Source of the DNA: Omnitrophica WOR_2 bacterium RIFCSPLOWO2_12_FULL_51_24
GTDB taxonomy: Bacteria > Omnitrophota > Gorgyraeia > Pluralincolimonadales > Pluralincolimonadaceae
Assembly (NCBI GenBank): GCA_001805885.1
Contig: MHHC01000066.1
Span: forward strand, 1-25,343
Direction of reading: 5' to 3'
DNA: 25,343 bases
Both the position numbers and the translations under genes were made by a program. Every line of letters starts with the position of its first letter. Within the stretch, counting starts at the first letter, position 1. Of this stretch, positions 1-7,722 are shown in pieces. The notes under the pieces were generated by a model that saw nothing but the letters and a program-made list of their open reading frames with translations, ran no database searches and was not told the DNA's origin.

Positions 1-1051
1 CTTCACAAGCTCTTTCGCTCTCCGGAAAATCCCCCCTATTCCAACCCAATGAATTATATACCGCCTGCAGATGAAGCGGAATCGGGTAATATACCGCTGT
101 GGCGATACCTTTAGCGGTCAGCGATTCTCTCAATTTGTCCCTGCCCTTAGCTTCGCTAAGGACCTTGCCCGTCGCCCTTATGCTATAAATATTATATACG
201 TGCTTCAGGTCTTTTTTCTCGACGGGAATCGTCAATTTACCGGTCCTGCTTAAATTTTCGAATAATTTGTTATAAAGGCAGGCGTTCTTCCTGCGTGAGT
301 CGTTCCATCCGTCAAGGTAACGCAATTTGACCCTTAATATCGCGGCCTGGAGCTCGTCGAGCCTGCTATTACGCCCTTCGATCTCATGGCGGTACCTGTC
401 GGCCTGCCCGTGAACGCGCAGCATTCTTATCCTGTCGGCGAGTGCCTTGTCGTTAGTCGTGACCATCCCCCCGTCGCCAAAACAGCCGAGGTTCTTGCTC
501 GGAAAAAAGCTAAAACATCCGAAATCTCCAAATCCCCCGACGCGTTTTGACTTAAACTCGGCGCCTATCGCCTGCGCGCAATCCTCGATGACCCTTACGT
601 TGCGTCTTTTGGCGATATCCATGACTGCGTCCATATCGCACGCCTGACCGAAGAGATGGACCGGGATTATCGCCTTGGTCCTTGAAGTTATGACCTTCTC
701 TATGCGGGTCGCGTCGATATTAAAGGTCTCCGGTTCGATATCTACAAAAACAGGCTTCGCGCCGTTAAGGCAGATCGCCTCGGTCGTCGCGATAAAAGTA
801 AAAGGCGTCGTGACGACTTCATTGCCCTCGCATATACCCAGGGCTTTTATGGCGAGCTCTAACGCATCGGTGCCGTTCGCGACACCAACAGCGTATTTTG
901 TCCCGCAATAAGCCGCGGCCTCTTCCTCAAATTTAGCGACATTCTCTCCGAGGATGAAAGCGCTCTTCTCGAGCACGGCTTTTATCGCGGAATCTATTTC
1001 ATTTTGCAGCCTTTTATATTGCCTCAGTAAATCTACTAAGGGGACCTTCAT
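1..1051 (-). CDS. DegT/DnrJ/EryC1/StrS-family sugar aminotransferase (3' end cut by window edge)
   Basis: Reading the reverse complement from the ATG at 1051 gives about 350 codons without a stop, running off the window at position 1; the family is about 370 residues, so only a short C-terminus is missing. It starts MKVPLVDLLRQYK and has the fold-type I hallmarks: a glycine-bearing stretch ANGTDALELA at about 58-67, the PLP-pairing Asp157 in EDCAQAIGA, and the Schiff-base Lys186 in SFFPSKNLG. These enzymes transfer an amino group from glutamate to a keto-sugar nucleotide in the cytoplasm. The gene begins 2 bases after the epimerase gene and shares a cluster with a WbpA-type dehydrogenase, so a WbpE-like role on a UDP-keto-uronate is plausible. 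FdtB or VioA-like activity on a dTDP-sugar is an alternative. The family is certain; the substrate is inference. Confidence 0.93.
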   Translation of the reverse strand, partial: MKVPLVDLLRQYKRLQNEIDSAIKAVLEKSAFILGENVAKFEEEAAAYCGTKYAVGVANGTDALELAIKALGICEGNEVVTTPFTFIATTEAICLNGAKPVFVDIEPETFNIDATRIEKVITSRTKAIIPVHLFGQACDMDAVMDIAKRRNVRVIEDCAQAIGAEFKSKRVGGFGDFGCFSFFPSKNLGCFGDGGMVTTNDKALADRIRMLRVHGQADRYRHEIEGRNSRLDELQAAILRVKLRYLDGWNDSRRKNACLYNKLFENLSRTGKLTIPVEKKDLKHVYNIYSIRATGKVLSEAKGRDKLRESLTAKGIATAVYYPIPLHLQAVYNSLGWNRGDFPESERACE

Positions 1052-1053
1052 CT

Positions 1054-1998
1054 TTAGCCTTTTTCGCCTACGGACCGGAAGTACTCGATGGTCTTTCTCA
1101 AACCCAATACAAAATCAATCTTGGGATCAAACTTCAAAAGTTTCCTCATCTTCGTTACGTCCGCGAGGGTATGCTTGACGTCACCGGGCCGCGGCGGCAT
1201 GAATTTAGGTTCTATGTTCTTATTCAATATCTCATTGACGATCTTTACCAATTCCAGCAGGTTATAAGCCTTCCCGCATGCAACATTGAAGACCTCGCCC
1301 GAGACGCCGTCCCGCGCCGCCGCCGTAAGGTTCGCGTCGACGACATTATCCACATACGTGAAATCGCGGCTTTGTTTTCCGTCGCCGTCAACGGGGGGAT
1401 GTTCGTCCCCGAGCATACAGGTGATAAATTTAGGTATCACGACCGCATATTCGGATTCGAGCGACTGCCTCGGCCCGAATACGTTGAAATACCTGAGGGC
1501 AACGGTCTCGAGGCCGTAGGATTTCGCGAATACCCTGCAGTAATGTTCGCCGGCAAGCTTGGTGGCGGCGTAAGGGGATATCGGCTGCGGTATCTGGTCC
1601 TCGCTCTGCGGGAGTTTAGTCGTGTCACCGTAGAGTGAGCTGGAAGACGCAAAGACCACCCTTTTTACCTTGTTCTCATGAGAAGCGATCAATACATTGA
1701 GGGTCCCTTTGACGTTTACCTCGTCATATAATTGCGGGTTTTTCAGGGACTTCGGCACGGAACGAAGCGCTGCCTGGTGTATGACATAATCGCAACCCCT
1801 GAGCGCTTTTTTTAAAAGCGCGAAGTCGCGTATGTCCCCTTCTATTAATTCGATTTCGCCTGAGATCCTTTCGAGGTTCTCCCTTTTTCCCGACGAGAAA
1901 TCATCGAGGACTCTCACTTCCTCGCGGCGGCGGACAAGTTCATCGACGATGTTGGAACCGATGAATCCCGCGCCTCCGGTGACAAGATACCTGGCCAT
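1054..1998 (-). CDS. NAD-dependent nucleotide-sugar epimerase, WbpP-like (UDP-GlcNAc/GalNAc 4-epimerase type)
   Basis: A 314-residue extended short-chain dehydrogenase/reductase. The NAD-binding motif TGGAGFIG is at residues 7-14, the serine-rich catalytic stretch ASSSSLYGD at about 117-125, and the YxxxK pair is Tyr143/Lys147. The segments LRSVPKSLKNP, ALRYFNVFGPRQ and DGKQSRDFTYVDNVV resemble the WbpP/WbgU group that interconverts UDP-GlcNAc and UDP-GalNAc (or their uronates) rather than plain GalE. The ATG at 1998 lies 4 bases after the stop of the upstream dehydrogenase, with a weak GAAAGG ribosome site. Position between a WbpA-like dehydrogenase and an aminotransferase suggests it works on the same aminosugar branch. 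The exact substrate cannot be read from the sequence. Confidence 0.92.
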   Translation of the reverse strand: MARYLVTGGAGFIGSNIVDELVRRREEVRVLDDFSSGKRENLERISGEIELIEGDIRDFALLKKALRGCDYVIHQAALRSVPKSLKNPQLYDEVNVKGTLNVLIASHENKVKRVVFASSSSLYGDTTKLPQSEDQIPQPISPYAATKLAGEHYCRVFAKSYGLETVALRYFNVFGPRQSLESEYAVVIPKFITCMLGDEHPPVDGDGKQSRDFTYVDNVVDANLTAAARDGVSGEVFNVACGKAYNLLELVKIVNEILNKNIEPKFMPPRPGDVKHTLADVTKMRKLLKFDPKIDFVLGLRKTIEYFRSVGEKG

Positions 1999-2002
1999 AA
2001 TA

Positions 2003-3334
2003 TCAGAGCCTTTCTATTTTACCGCGGTTCGTCTTTATATTCCTCAAGGCGTTACGCGTATCGAGTATGAAATCCGAATGTTTCACGATCATATCGTAGT
2101 CCACGTTGGAGTGGTCGGTCACTATTACGACGCAGTCGTACTTCTTGAGTTCAGACGGCGTAAGCTTCACCGATCTCATCCTGTGGCCGTTAAAGCCCGT
2201 TTCCGGCACGAACGGGTCATAATATGAGACCGAAGCGCCCCGGTCCTTGAGCTTCGTGATCACCTCATACGCCGGGGATTCCCTCGTATCGGTGACGTCC
2301 CTTTTGTATGAAAGGCCCACGATAAGTACTTTCGAACATCTCAGCGCCTTGCAGAACCTCATGTTCAATGCGCGCGCGGTCCTGTTCACGACATAAACGG
2401 GCATATCCGCGTTTATCTGCGAGGCGAGGTCGATGAACCTCGGCTCAAAGCCCTGTATCCTGGCCTTCCACGCCAGATACAGCGGGTCTATCGGTATGCA
2501 GTGCCCGCCTAAGCCCGGCCCCGGATAGAACGGCATGAACCCGAACGGTTTGGTCTTCGCCGCCTCTATGACCTCCCAGACATCGATCTTCAAGTCATCA
2601 CACATGAGCGCCAGCTCGTTGACAAGCCCGATGTTGACTGACCTGAATGTGTTCTCGAGGAGCTTGACCATCTCCGCCACCTTCACCGATGAGACGGGTA
2701 CGACCTTCCCGACGATCTGCGAATACAGGAGTTCTATGTTGTCCTTGCATATCTGCCTTATACCGCTTACCACCTTCGGTATGTTATGGGTCATAAATTC
2801 GGGGTTGCCCGGGTCTATCCTCTCCGGAGAGAAACCGAGGCAGAAATCCTTTCCGACCTTCAGGCCGGTCGCCTCTAATTTCGGCAGTATGACCTCCTCG
2901 GTGGTCCCCGGATAAGTCGTGGATTCGAGTACTATCACCTGTCCCTTCCTCAGGTTCGCGGCGATCGCGTCGGCCGCGGCGATGATAAAAGACATGTCAG
3001 GGTCCTTCGTTTTCCTGAGCGGGGTCGGGACGCAGATTATTATCGCGTCGACCTCCCGTAATTTAGAGTAGTCGTCCGTCGCCCTAAGCAATCCCTTATT
3101 TACCAAGGGCCTTACTTCCTCGCTGGGAATATCCAATATATAGGAATTCCCTGCATTAATGGAATTTACCTTCTTCTTATCCAGGTCGACGCCCAGCGCC
3201 TTGAATCCCTTCTTGGCGAACTCCACCGCCAGAGGCAACCCGACATAGCCAAGGCCTATCACCGCGATCCTGGCCTTCCTCAACCTTATCTTCTCGGCAA
3301 ATTTTGTCACCATCAGTCGTTTATCCCCTTTCAT
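2003..3334 (-). CDS. Nucleotide-sugar 6-dehydrogenase, WbpA-like (UDP-N-acetylglucosamine/mannosamine dehydrogenase family)
   Basis: A 443-residue UDP-sugar dehydrogenase with an N-terminal Rossmann motif IGLGYVGLPLA (about 26-36), the ESTTYPGTT stretch, the central helix KLLENTFRSVNIGLVNE, and the catalytic Cys279 in PGPGLGGHCIPIDP. This GGHCIPxDP signature and the PFGFMPFYPGPG lead mark the WbpA/VipA/WecC side of the family (N-acetylhexosamine to uronate, two NAD+ reduced) rather than UDP-glucose dehydrogenase, which is present separately at 6405-7709. The start is uncertain: the ATG at 3334 has no visible ribosome site, while the in-frame ATG at 3313 follows AAAGGGG by 11 bases and gives 436 residues. 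It follows the rmlD-like gene by 2 bases. It probably feeds the epimerase and aminotransferase downstream. Confidence 0.93.
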   Translation of the reverse strand: MKGDKRLMVTKFAEKIRLRKARIAVIGLGYVGLPLAVEFAKKGFKALGVDLDKKKVNSINAGNSYILDIPSEEVRPLVNKGLLRATDDYSKLREVDAIIICVPTPLRKTKDPDMSFIIAAADAIAANLRKGQVIVLESTTYPGTTEEVILPKLEATGLKVGKDFCLGFSPERIDPGNPEFMTHNIPKVVSGIRQICKDNIELLYSQIVGKVVPVSSVKVAEMVKLLENTFRSVNIGLVNELALMCDDLKIDVWEVIEAAKTKPFGFMPFYPGPGLGGHCIPIDPLYLAWKARIQGFEPRFIDLASQINADMPVYVVNRTARALNMRFCKALRCSKVLIVGLSYKRDVTDTRESPAYEVITKLKDRGASVSYYDPFVPETGFNGHRMRSVKLTPSELKKYDCVVIVTDHSNVDYDMIVKHSDFILDTRNALRNIKTNRGKIERL

Positions 3335-3336
3335 TA

Positions 3337-4221
3337 TTATTTAAGATAATCCTTGCACGCTTCCCTGTAATGCCTCAATTTATAACCCAAGGCTTTGCCT
3401 ATCCTCGTGTTGTCGAGGGCCGATAATTTCGGCCTGGCAGCCGGACCGCCGGCTTCCTTGGCGGTTATCGCGATGACTTCCGCTTTTAATTTGCATAAAT
3501 CCAGTATCTCTTTCGCAAATTCGTAGCGCGAGCATACCCCCGCGTTCGTAACATTGTAAATGCCTGACGGGGCCTTCTCTTCTTCCAGCTTCTTTGCCAG
3601 GTCAAAGATCGCCTTCGCCAGGTCCACCGTATAAGTGGGGCTTCCGGACTTCTCGTATACGGCCTTTATCTTTTCGCCTCTCTTCGCCGCGTCGACGACG
3701 AAATCGACAAAATTTTTTCCGCACCCTCCGAACATCCAGCTCGAACGTATTATTATGTACCTTCCGGAGCTCGACCTTATGTAATCCTCGGCCGCGAGTT
3801 TCGAATCCCCGTAGACGCTTACGGGATTCGGCCTGTCCTCTTCCGTGTAGGCCGAACCCTTCTCGCCGTCGAAGACGTAGTCCGTGCTGATATGGATGAG
3901 AAGGGCGCCTGCCGCCGTCGCGGCGTCCGCTACATTCTTCGCGCCTTCGGCGTTTACCGCGAAGGCCTGTTCGGGATTCAGCTCGCAGAAATCAACATCG
4001 GCTATCGCCGCGGAATTTATTACGATCCCGGGCTTAAAGTCCCGGACGATCCTGATGACGCGGTCCCTGTCGGTTATATCTGCCGCCAGTATCTCGGAGG
4101 CGCGGCACAGTTTTGTCTCGCGGTTGCCGCGCGCCAGGCCGGCGACATCGCCTTCGGCCGAAAAATCCTTACAGAGTTCGCAACCCAGCTTGCCGGTCGC
4201 GCCGGTGATGAGGACTTTCAA
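3337..4221 (-). CDS. rfbD: dTDP-4-dehydrorhamnose reductase (RmlD)
   Basis: A 294-residue short-chain reductase that makes the last step of dTDP-L-rhamnose synthesis, reducing dTDP-4-dehydro-L-rhamnose. It shows ITGATGKLG at the N-terminus, the STDYVFDG motif at 112-119, and the catalytic Tyr137/Lys141 pair in YGDSK, all typical of RmlD, with normal length. The start codon is TTG at 4221: it overlaps the upstream rmlB stop in TTGA and is preceded by a good AAGGGA ribosome site, so translational coupling is likely. It is the last of four consecutive rhamnose genes. Identity is secure from motifs plus context. Confidence 0.95.
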   Translation of the reverse strand: MKVLITGATGKLGCELCKDFSAEGDVAGLARGNRETKLCRASEILAADITDRDRVIRIVRDFKPGIVINSAAIADVDFCELNPEQAFAVNAEGAKNVADAATAAGALLIHISTDYVFDGEKGSAYTEEDRPNPVSVYGDSKLAAEDYIRSSSGRYIIIRSSWMFGGCGKNFVDFVVDAAKRGEKIKAVYEKSGSPTYTVDLAKAIFDLAKKLEEEKAPSGIYNVTNAGVCSRYEFAKEILDLCKLKAEVIAITAKEAGGPAARPKLSALDNTRIGKALGYKLRHYREACKDYLK

Positions 4222-5222
4222 TCTCTTCCCTTATATTGCTTCGTGTAATATTTTTTGTATGCGCCTTTATGCTTTATCTTCATCCACCAATCGGGATTCT
4301 CCACGTACCACTTCACGGTCTTATCCAGGGCCGCCTTAAATGTGTGGCCGGATTTCCAGCCCATATCCCTTAATTTTGAATCGTCGAGGGAATATCTCCT
4401 GTCGTGGCCGAGCCGGTCCTTGACGTACTCGACCATCGACCTGTCCTTGCCCATAGCCCCGAGGATATCATGCACCATATCTATGTTCATCATCTCATAC
4501 CCGCCGGCGATATTGTAGACCTCCCCCGCCGCGCCTTTATTCAGGACGAAATATATGCCGTCGCAATTATCCTCGACGTAGAGCCAGTCGCGGACGTTCT
4601 TTCCGTCGCCGTAAAGCGGTATATTCTTCCCCTCGATCAGGTTTGTTATGCTGAGCGCCACGAACTTCTCCGGGTATTGATAAGGCCCGAAGTTATTCGA
4701 GCTGCGGGTTATTACCACCGGCAGGCCGAATGTGACGAAATACGCGCGGCACATGTGCTCGGAGGCCGCCTTGCTCGCCGAATAAGGGCTGTTCGGCGCG
4801 AGGACGCTCTCTTCGTCGAAGGAACCTTCATTTATCGAGCCGTAGACCTCGTCGGTCGAGACCTGGATAAATTTCGATACGCCGCTCGTCCTGGCCTCCT
4901 CGAGAAGGACGTTCGTGCCGAGGACATTCGACATTATAAATTCATCCGCTCCGTGTATCGACCTGTCGACATGGCTCTCGGCCGCGAAATTCACGACGTA
5001 ATCGCAGCCCTTGATCGCCTTCTCGACGGTCCCGTGGTCGCAGATATCGCCCTTGATAAAAGTATAGTTATCGTTCTTCTCGATGTCGCTGAGATTCTCG
5101 AGGTTGCCGGCATAACTCAGTTTGTCGAGATTCACTATCTCGCAGCTCATGTTCTTCTTCAGGAGATATCTTATGAAATTGGAACCGATGAACCCGGCCC
5201 CGCCCGTGACTAATATTCGCAT
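4218..5222 (-). CDS. rfbB: dTDP-glucose 4,6-dehydratase (RmlB)
   Basis: A 334-residue protein converting dTDP-glucose to dTDP-4-keto-6-deoxyglucose. The NAD site GGAGFIG is at residues 7-13, the family signature STDEVYGS at 122-129 carries the Asp124/Glu125 catalytic pair, and YSASK holds Tyr147/Lys151; ITRSSNNFGPYQYPEK is also typical of RmlB. The frame stays open 29 codons upstream to 5309, but that extension is low-complexity and overlaps the rmlA coding region. The ATG at 5222 directly precedes RILVTGGAGFIG and has a GGGGGG-type ribosome site, so I use it. It overlaps the end of rmlA by 13 bases and the start of rmlD by 4. Confidence 0.96.
   Translation of the reverse strand: MRILVTGGAGFIGSNFIRYLLKKNMSCEIVNLDKLSYAGNLENLSDIEKNDNYTFIKGDICDHGTVEKAIKGCDYVVNFAAESHVDRSIHGADEFIMSNVLGTNVLLEEARTSGVSKFIQVSTDEVYGSINEGSFDEESVLAPNSPYSASKAASEHMCRAYFVTFGLPVVITRSSNNFGPYQYPEKFVALSITNLIEGKNIPLYGDGKNVRDWLYVEDNCDGIYFVLNKGAAGEVYNIAGGYEMMNIDMVHDILGAMGKDRSMVEYVKDRLGHDRRYSLDDSKLRDMGWKSGHTFKAALDKTVKWYVENPDWWMKIKHKGAYKKYYTKQYKGRD
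4227..4232 (-). promoter_or_regulatory. Ribosome binding site deciding the TTG start of rfbD
   Basis: AAGGGA on the minus strand lies 5 bases before the TTG at 4221, inside the last codons of rfbB. No ATG is placed to give the RmlD N-terminus. Confidence 0.7.
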
Positions 5223-5962
5223 GTCTTTTTTCCCCCCTTGCACAACGCCCCCTCGACCAGCTTGCCGGCGCGGAGGAGCGAATCGAAGGTCCCGCAGTCG
5301 GTCCACCACCCGTCGAGGATGTCGAAGGTCATCTCGCCGCGTTTGATGTATTCGTTATTGACGTCGGTTATCTCGAGCTCGCCCCTCCTCGACGGTTTAA
5401 GGGGCTTTATTATCTCGAACACCTTATGGTCGTACATGTATATCCCCGTAACGGCGAGGTCGGATTTCGGCCTTTTCGGCTTCTCCGCGATATTTATCAC
5501 CCTACCGCCTTTGACCTCGGCTACCCCGAAACGCTGCGGATCGCGCACTTTCTTCAGGAGTATCTTCGCGCCGCAAGGTTGTCTCGTGAACTCATCGACG
5601 TATTTTTTTATGCTCTTGCCTACAAGGTTATCGCCCAATATTACGACTATCTTCTCACCCTGGGCGAAATGTTTCGCGAGGTCGAGCGCCTCCGCGATGC
5701 CGCCTTCGCCGCGCTGGTAGGTATAATTTATATGCTTCAGCCCGAACTCGGCGCCGTTTCCCAGGAGCCGCAGGAAGTCTCCGGCATTATTTCCGCCGGT
5801 CACTATCAGGATATCGCGTATGCCGGCGTCGACAAGCGTCTGGATGGGATAATATATCATCGGCTTGCAGTAGACCGGCAAAAGGTGCTTGTTGGTTATG
5901 CGCGTCAGGGGCTCGAGCCTCTTTCCCAATCCTCCGGCCAGTATCACTCCTCTGGGGGCCAT
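5210..5962 (-). CDS. rfbA: Glucose-1-phosphate thymidylyltransferase, short SpsI-like form (RmlA)
   Basis: A 250-residue nucleotidyltransferase that joins dTTP and glucose-1-phosphate to dTDP-glucose. The N-terminal nucleotide loop is LAGGLGKRLEPLT, followed by NKHLLPVYCKPMIYYP, LGDN at 109-112, EKPKRPKSDLAVTGIYMYD and GWWTDCGT. It lacks the roughly 40 C-terminal residues of enterobacterial RmlA (about 290) and, from memory, matches the shorter form seen in Bacillus SpsI. Three starts lie close together (TTG 5974, ATG 5965, ATG 5962). GGAGG at 5968-5972 gives 5-base spacing to 5962 but only 2 to 5965, so 5962 is preferred. The stop of the rmlC-like gene overlaps this start. Confidence 0.94.
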   Translation of the reverse strand: MAPRGVILAGGLGKRLEPLTRITNKHLLPVYCKPMIYYPIQTLVDAGIRDILIVTGGNNAGDFLRLLGNGAEFGLKHINYTYQRGEGGIAEALDLAKHFAQGEKIVVILGDNLVGKSIKKYVDEFTRQPCGAKILLKKVRDPQRFGVAEVKGGRVINIAEKPKRPKSDLAVTGIYMYDHKVFEIIKPLKPSRRGELEITDVNNEYIKRGEMTFDILDGWWTDCGTFDSLLRAGKLVEGALCKGGKKTCEY

Positions 5963-6408
5963 CATTTCCTCCAATCGTACGGTATATCGTTATCGAACGC
6001 GTCTATCCTGTATTCGTCGGGTTCCTTGGGGTTGTACGCCATCGTCGGTATATTTATTATCATCGATTCCGCCCCGGAGACACTTTTGAAGCCGTGGTAG
6101 ACGCCCTTTGGTATCTTGACCAGGAACGGGTCCTCGAGCGAGAGGGTAAACTCGTTGACCTCCCCCTTCGTCTTCGACCCCTCTCTCACGTCGTAGAGGC
6201 CGAGCCTTATTTTTCCCGCGACACAGACGAAGTGGTCATCCTGTTTCTTATGGTAATGCCAAGCCTTTACAACACCCGGCAGGGCTGTCGTGAAATACGC
6301 CTGGCCGAATCTCTCGAAGACCTCGTCGTCGCAGCGCATGATCTCCATGAGCTTGCCGCGGTCATCAAGGATTATCTTCAATTTTTTTATCTTTACCCCG
6401 TCTATCAT
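5962..6408 (-). CDS. RmlC/SpsL-like sugar epimerase of the cupin fold (dTDP-4-dehydrorhamnose 3,5-epimerase family)
   Basis: A 148-residue small beta-barrel protein starting MIDGVKIKKLK. It shows the RmlC layout: an early DDRG turn, His51 and His53 in KAWHYHKKQDD where RmlC carries its catalytic histidine, KIPKGVYHGF near 98-107, and Tyr125 in the region where RmlC has its catalytic tyrosine. Divergence from classical RmlC (about 180 residues) is clear, and the protein recalls the SpsL type in Bacillus. As it heads an uninterrupted C-A-B-D set it most likely supplies the 3,5-epimerase step to dTDP-L-rhamnose. A 3,4-keto-isomerase (FdtA/QdtA type) is the main alternative. The ATG at 6408 has GGGAGGG 7 bases upstream and overlaps the ugd stop in ATGA. 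Confidence 0.82.
   Translation of the reverse strand: MIDGVKIKKLKIILDDRGKLMEIMRCDDEVFERFGQAYFTTALPGVVKAWHYHKKQDDHFVCVAGKIRLGLYDVREGSKTKGEVNEFTLSLEDPFLVKIPKGVYHGFKSVSGAESMIINIPTMAYNPKEPDEYRIDAFDNDIPYDWRK
5968..5972 (-). promoter_or_regulatory. Ribosome binding site deciding the rfbA start
   Basis: GGAGG on the minus strand is 5 bases from the ATG at 5962 but only 2 from the adjacent ATG at 5965, and favours the former. Confidence 0.65.
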
Positions 6409-7709
6409 GCGGCCGCCCTCCCGATGCAATAGTACCTGAAACCGAGTTCCTTCATCTTTTTAGGATCGTATATATTCCTGCCGTCGATGATAACGGGCTG
6501 TTTCAGCAGCTTCTTTACTTTCTTGAGATCGATCTCCTTGAATTCGTTCCATTCCGTGAGTATCACGGCGCACTCGGCGCCCTTTACCGCGTCATAGGGC
6601 CCCCGGCAGAACTTTACATTTTTGAGTTCGGGAATGGCCCTCGCCCTCTCCATTGACTGGGGATCGTATGCCTTTATCACCGCTCCCTCGCCTATGAGCC
6701 TTTCTATTATTTCGACGGCGGGGGCGAACCTCATGTCATCGGTATTGGGTTTGAACGCCAGCCCGAGGACCGCTATCGTCTTGCCCTTGATGTTCCATAC
6801 AACCTTCTCTATCTTGCCGATGAGAACCGTTCTCTGTTTCTCGTTTATCCTTTTTACCGCTTTCAGCAGCTCGAAATCATATCCGAGCTTGTCGGATATG
6901 TGTATAAAGGCCTCTATATCCTTCGGAAAACAGAAACCACCGAAGCCGATGCCGGCGTTCAGGAAGGCCCTGCCTATCCTTTTGTCAAAGCCCATCCCCC
7001 TGGCGACTTCCTCGATATCCGCGCCGGCCTTCTCGCAGACATTCGCGACAGCGTTGATAAATGATATCTTTGTGGCCAGGAACGAATTCGACGCATGCTT
7101 TATTATCTCCGCGCTGTTGATGTTTGTAACAATAACCTTGGCGCCTAGCGGCCTGTAGAGCTCCAGTAGTATATCCTTTGCCTTCTTGCTCTCGACGCCT
7201 ATAACTATCCTGTCGGGATGCATGAAATCCTCTATCGCCGAACCTTCCCTTAGGAATTCCGGGTTCGAGGCTACATCGAACCTGACGCCTTTTCGCGCGT
7301 TCGCCTCGAGGGTGCGCTTTATCCACATCCCCGTCTCGACCGGTGTGGTCGACTTCTCCACCACCAGATGATATGAGGTCATATAACGGGCGATACCCAT
7401 CGCAACGGCCTCGACATGCGTGAGGTCGGCTTCCCCGTTCTCCTTCGGGGGCGTGCCGACGGCAATGAAGATGACCTCGCTCTTTCCCACCGCCTCTTTA
7501 AGGCTCGTAGTAAATACTATCCTCTTCTCCTTACGGTTCCTTTTTATGAGATCATTGAGGCCCGGTTCGTAAATAGGCACCATGCCCTGGTTAAGTTTCG
7601 ATATCTTATCTTTGTCTATGTCGTTGCAGATGACATCGTTTCCGAGGTCCGCTAAGCACGCGGCCGTTACCAATCCCACATATCCTGCTCCGATAACCGT
7701 TATTCTCAT
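6405..7709 (-). CDS. ugd: UDP-glucose 6-dehydrogenase
   Basis: A 434-residue cytoplasmic enzyme that oxidises UDP-glucose to UDP-glucuronate with two NAD+. The Rossmann motif GAGYVGLVTAACLADLG begins at residue 7, NPEFLREG is at 149-156, Lys204 lies in EIIKHASN, and the catalytic Cys260 sits in GIGFGGFCFPKD, the classical Ugd/TuaD arrangement. The frame is open 18 codons further upstream, but the ATG at 7709 starts RITVIGAGYVG directly and has GGAG 6 bases upstream, so the short start is used. It begins 13 bases after lptD and ends overlapping the rmlC-like gene by 4 bases. UDP-glucuronate is a usual precursor for acidic capsule, LPS core or lipid A modification. Confidence 0.95.
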   Translation of the reverse strand: MRITVIGAGYVGLVTAACLADLGNDVICNDIDKDKISKLNQGMVPIYEPGLNDLIKRNRKEKRIVFTTSLKEAVGKSEVIFIAVGTPPKENGEADLTHVEAVAMGIARYMTSYHLVVEKSTTPVETGMWIKRTLEANARKGVRFDVASNPEFLREGSAIEDFMHPDRIVIGVESKKAKDILLELYRPLGAKVIVTNINSAEIIKHASNSFLATKISFINAVANVCEKAGADIEEVARGMGFDKRIGRAFLNAGIGFGGFCFPKDIEAFIHISDKLGYDFELLKAVKRINEKQRTVLIGKIEKVVWNIKGKTIAVLGLAFKPNTDDMRFAPAVEIIERLIGEGAVIKAYDPQSMERARAIPELKNVKFCRGPYDAVKGAECAVILTEWNEFKEIDLKKVKKLLKQPVIIDGRNIYDPKKMKELGFRYYCIGRAAA

Positions 7710-7722
7710 ATGATCTCCATTT

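Noticed and set aside
4404..5213. Long plus-strand open frame (269 codons), and other plus-strand frames such as 5426-6100, 7771-8547 and 8719-9399
   Set aside because: They lie exactly antisense to rfbB, rfbA and lptD, show no recognisable domain, and arise from codon composition of the real genes.
5223..5309. Upstream extension of rfbB by 29 codons
   Set aside because: It is Arg/Gly-rich, lies inside the rfbA coding region and precedes the invariant RILVTGGAGFIG start that has its own ribosome site.
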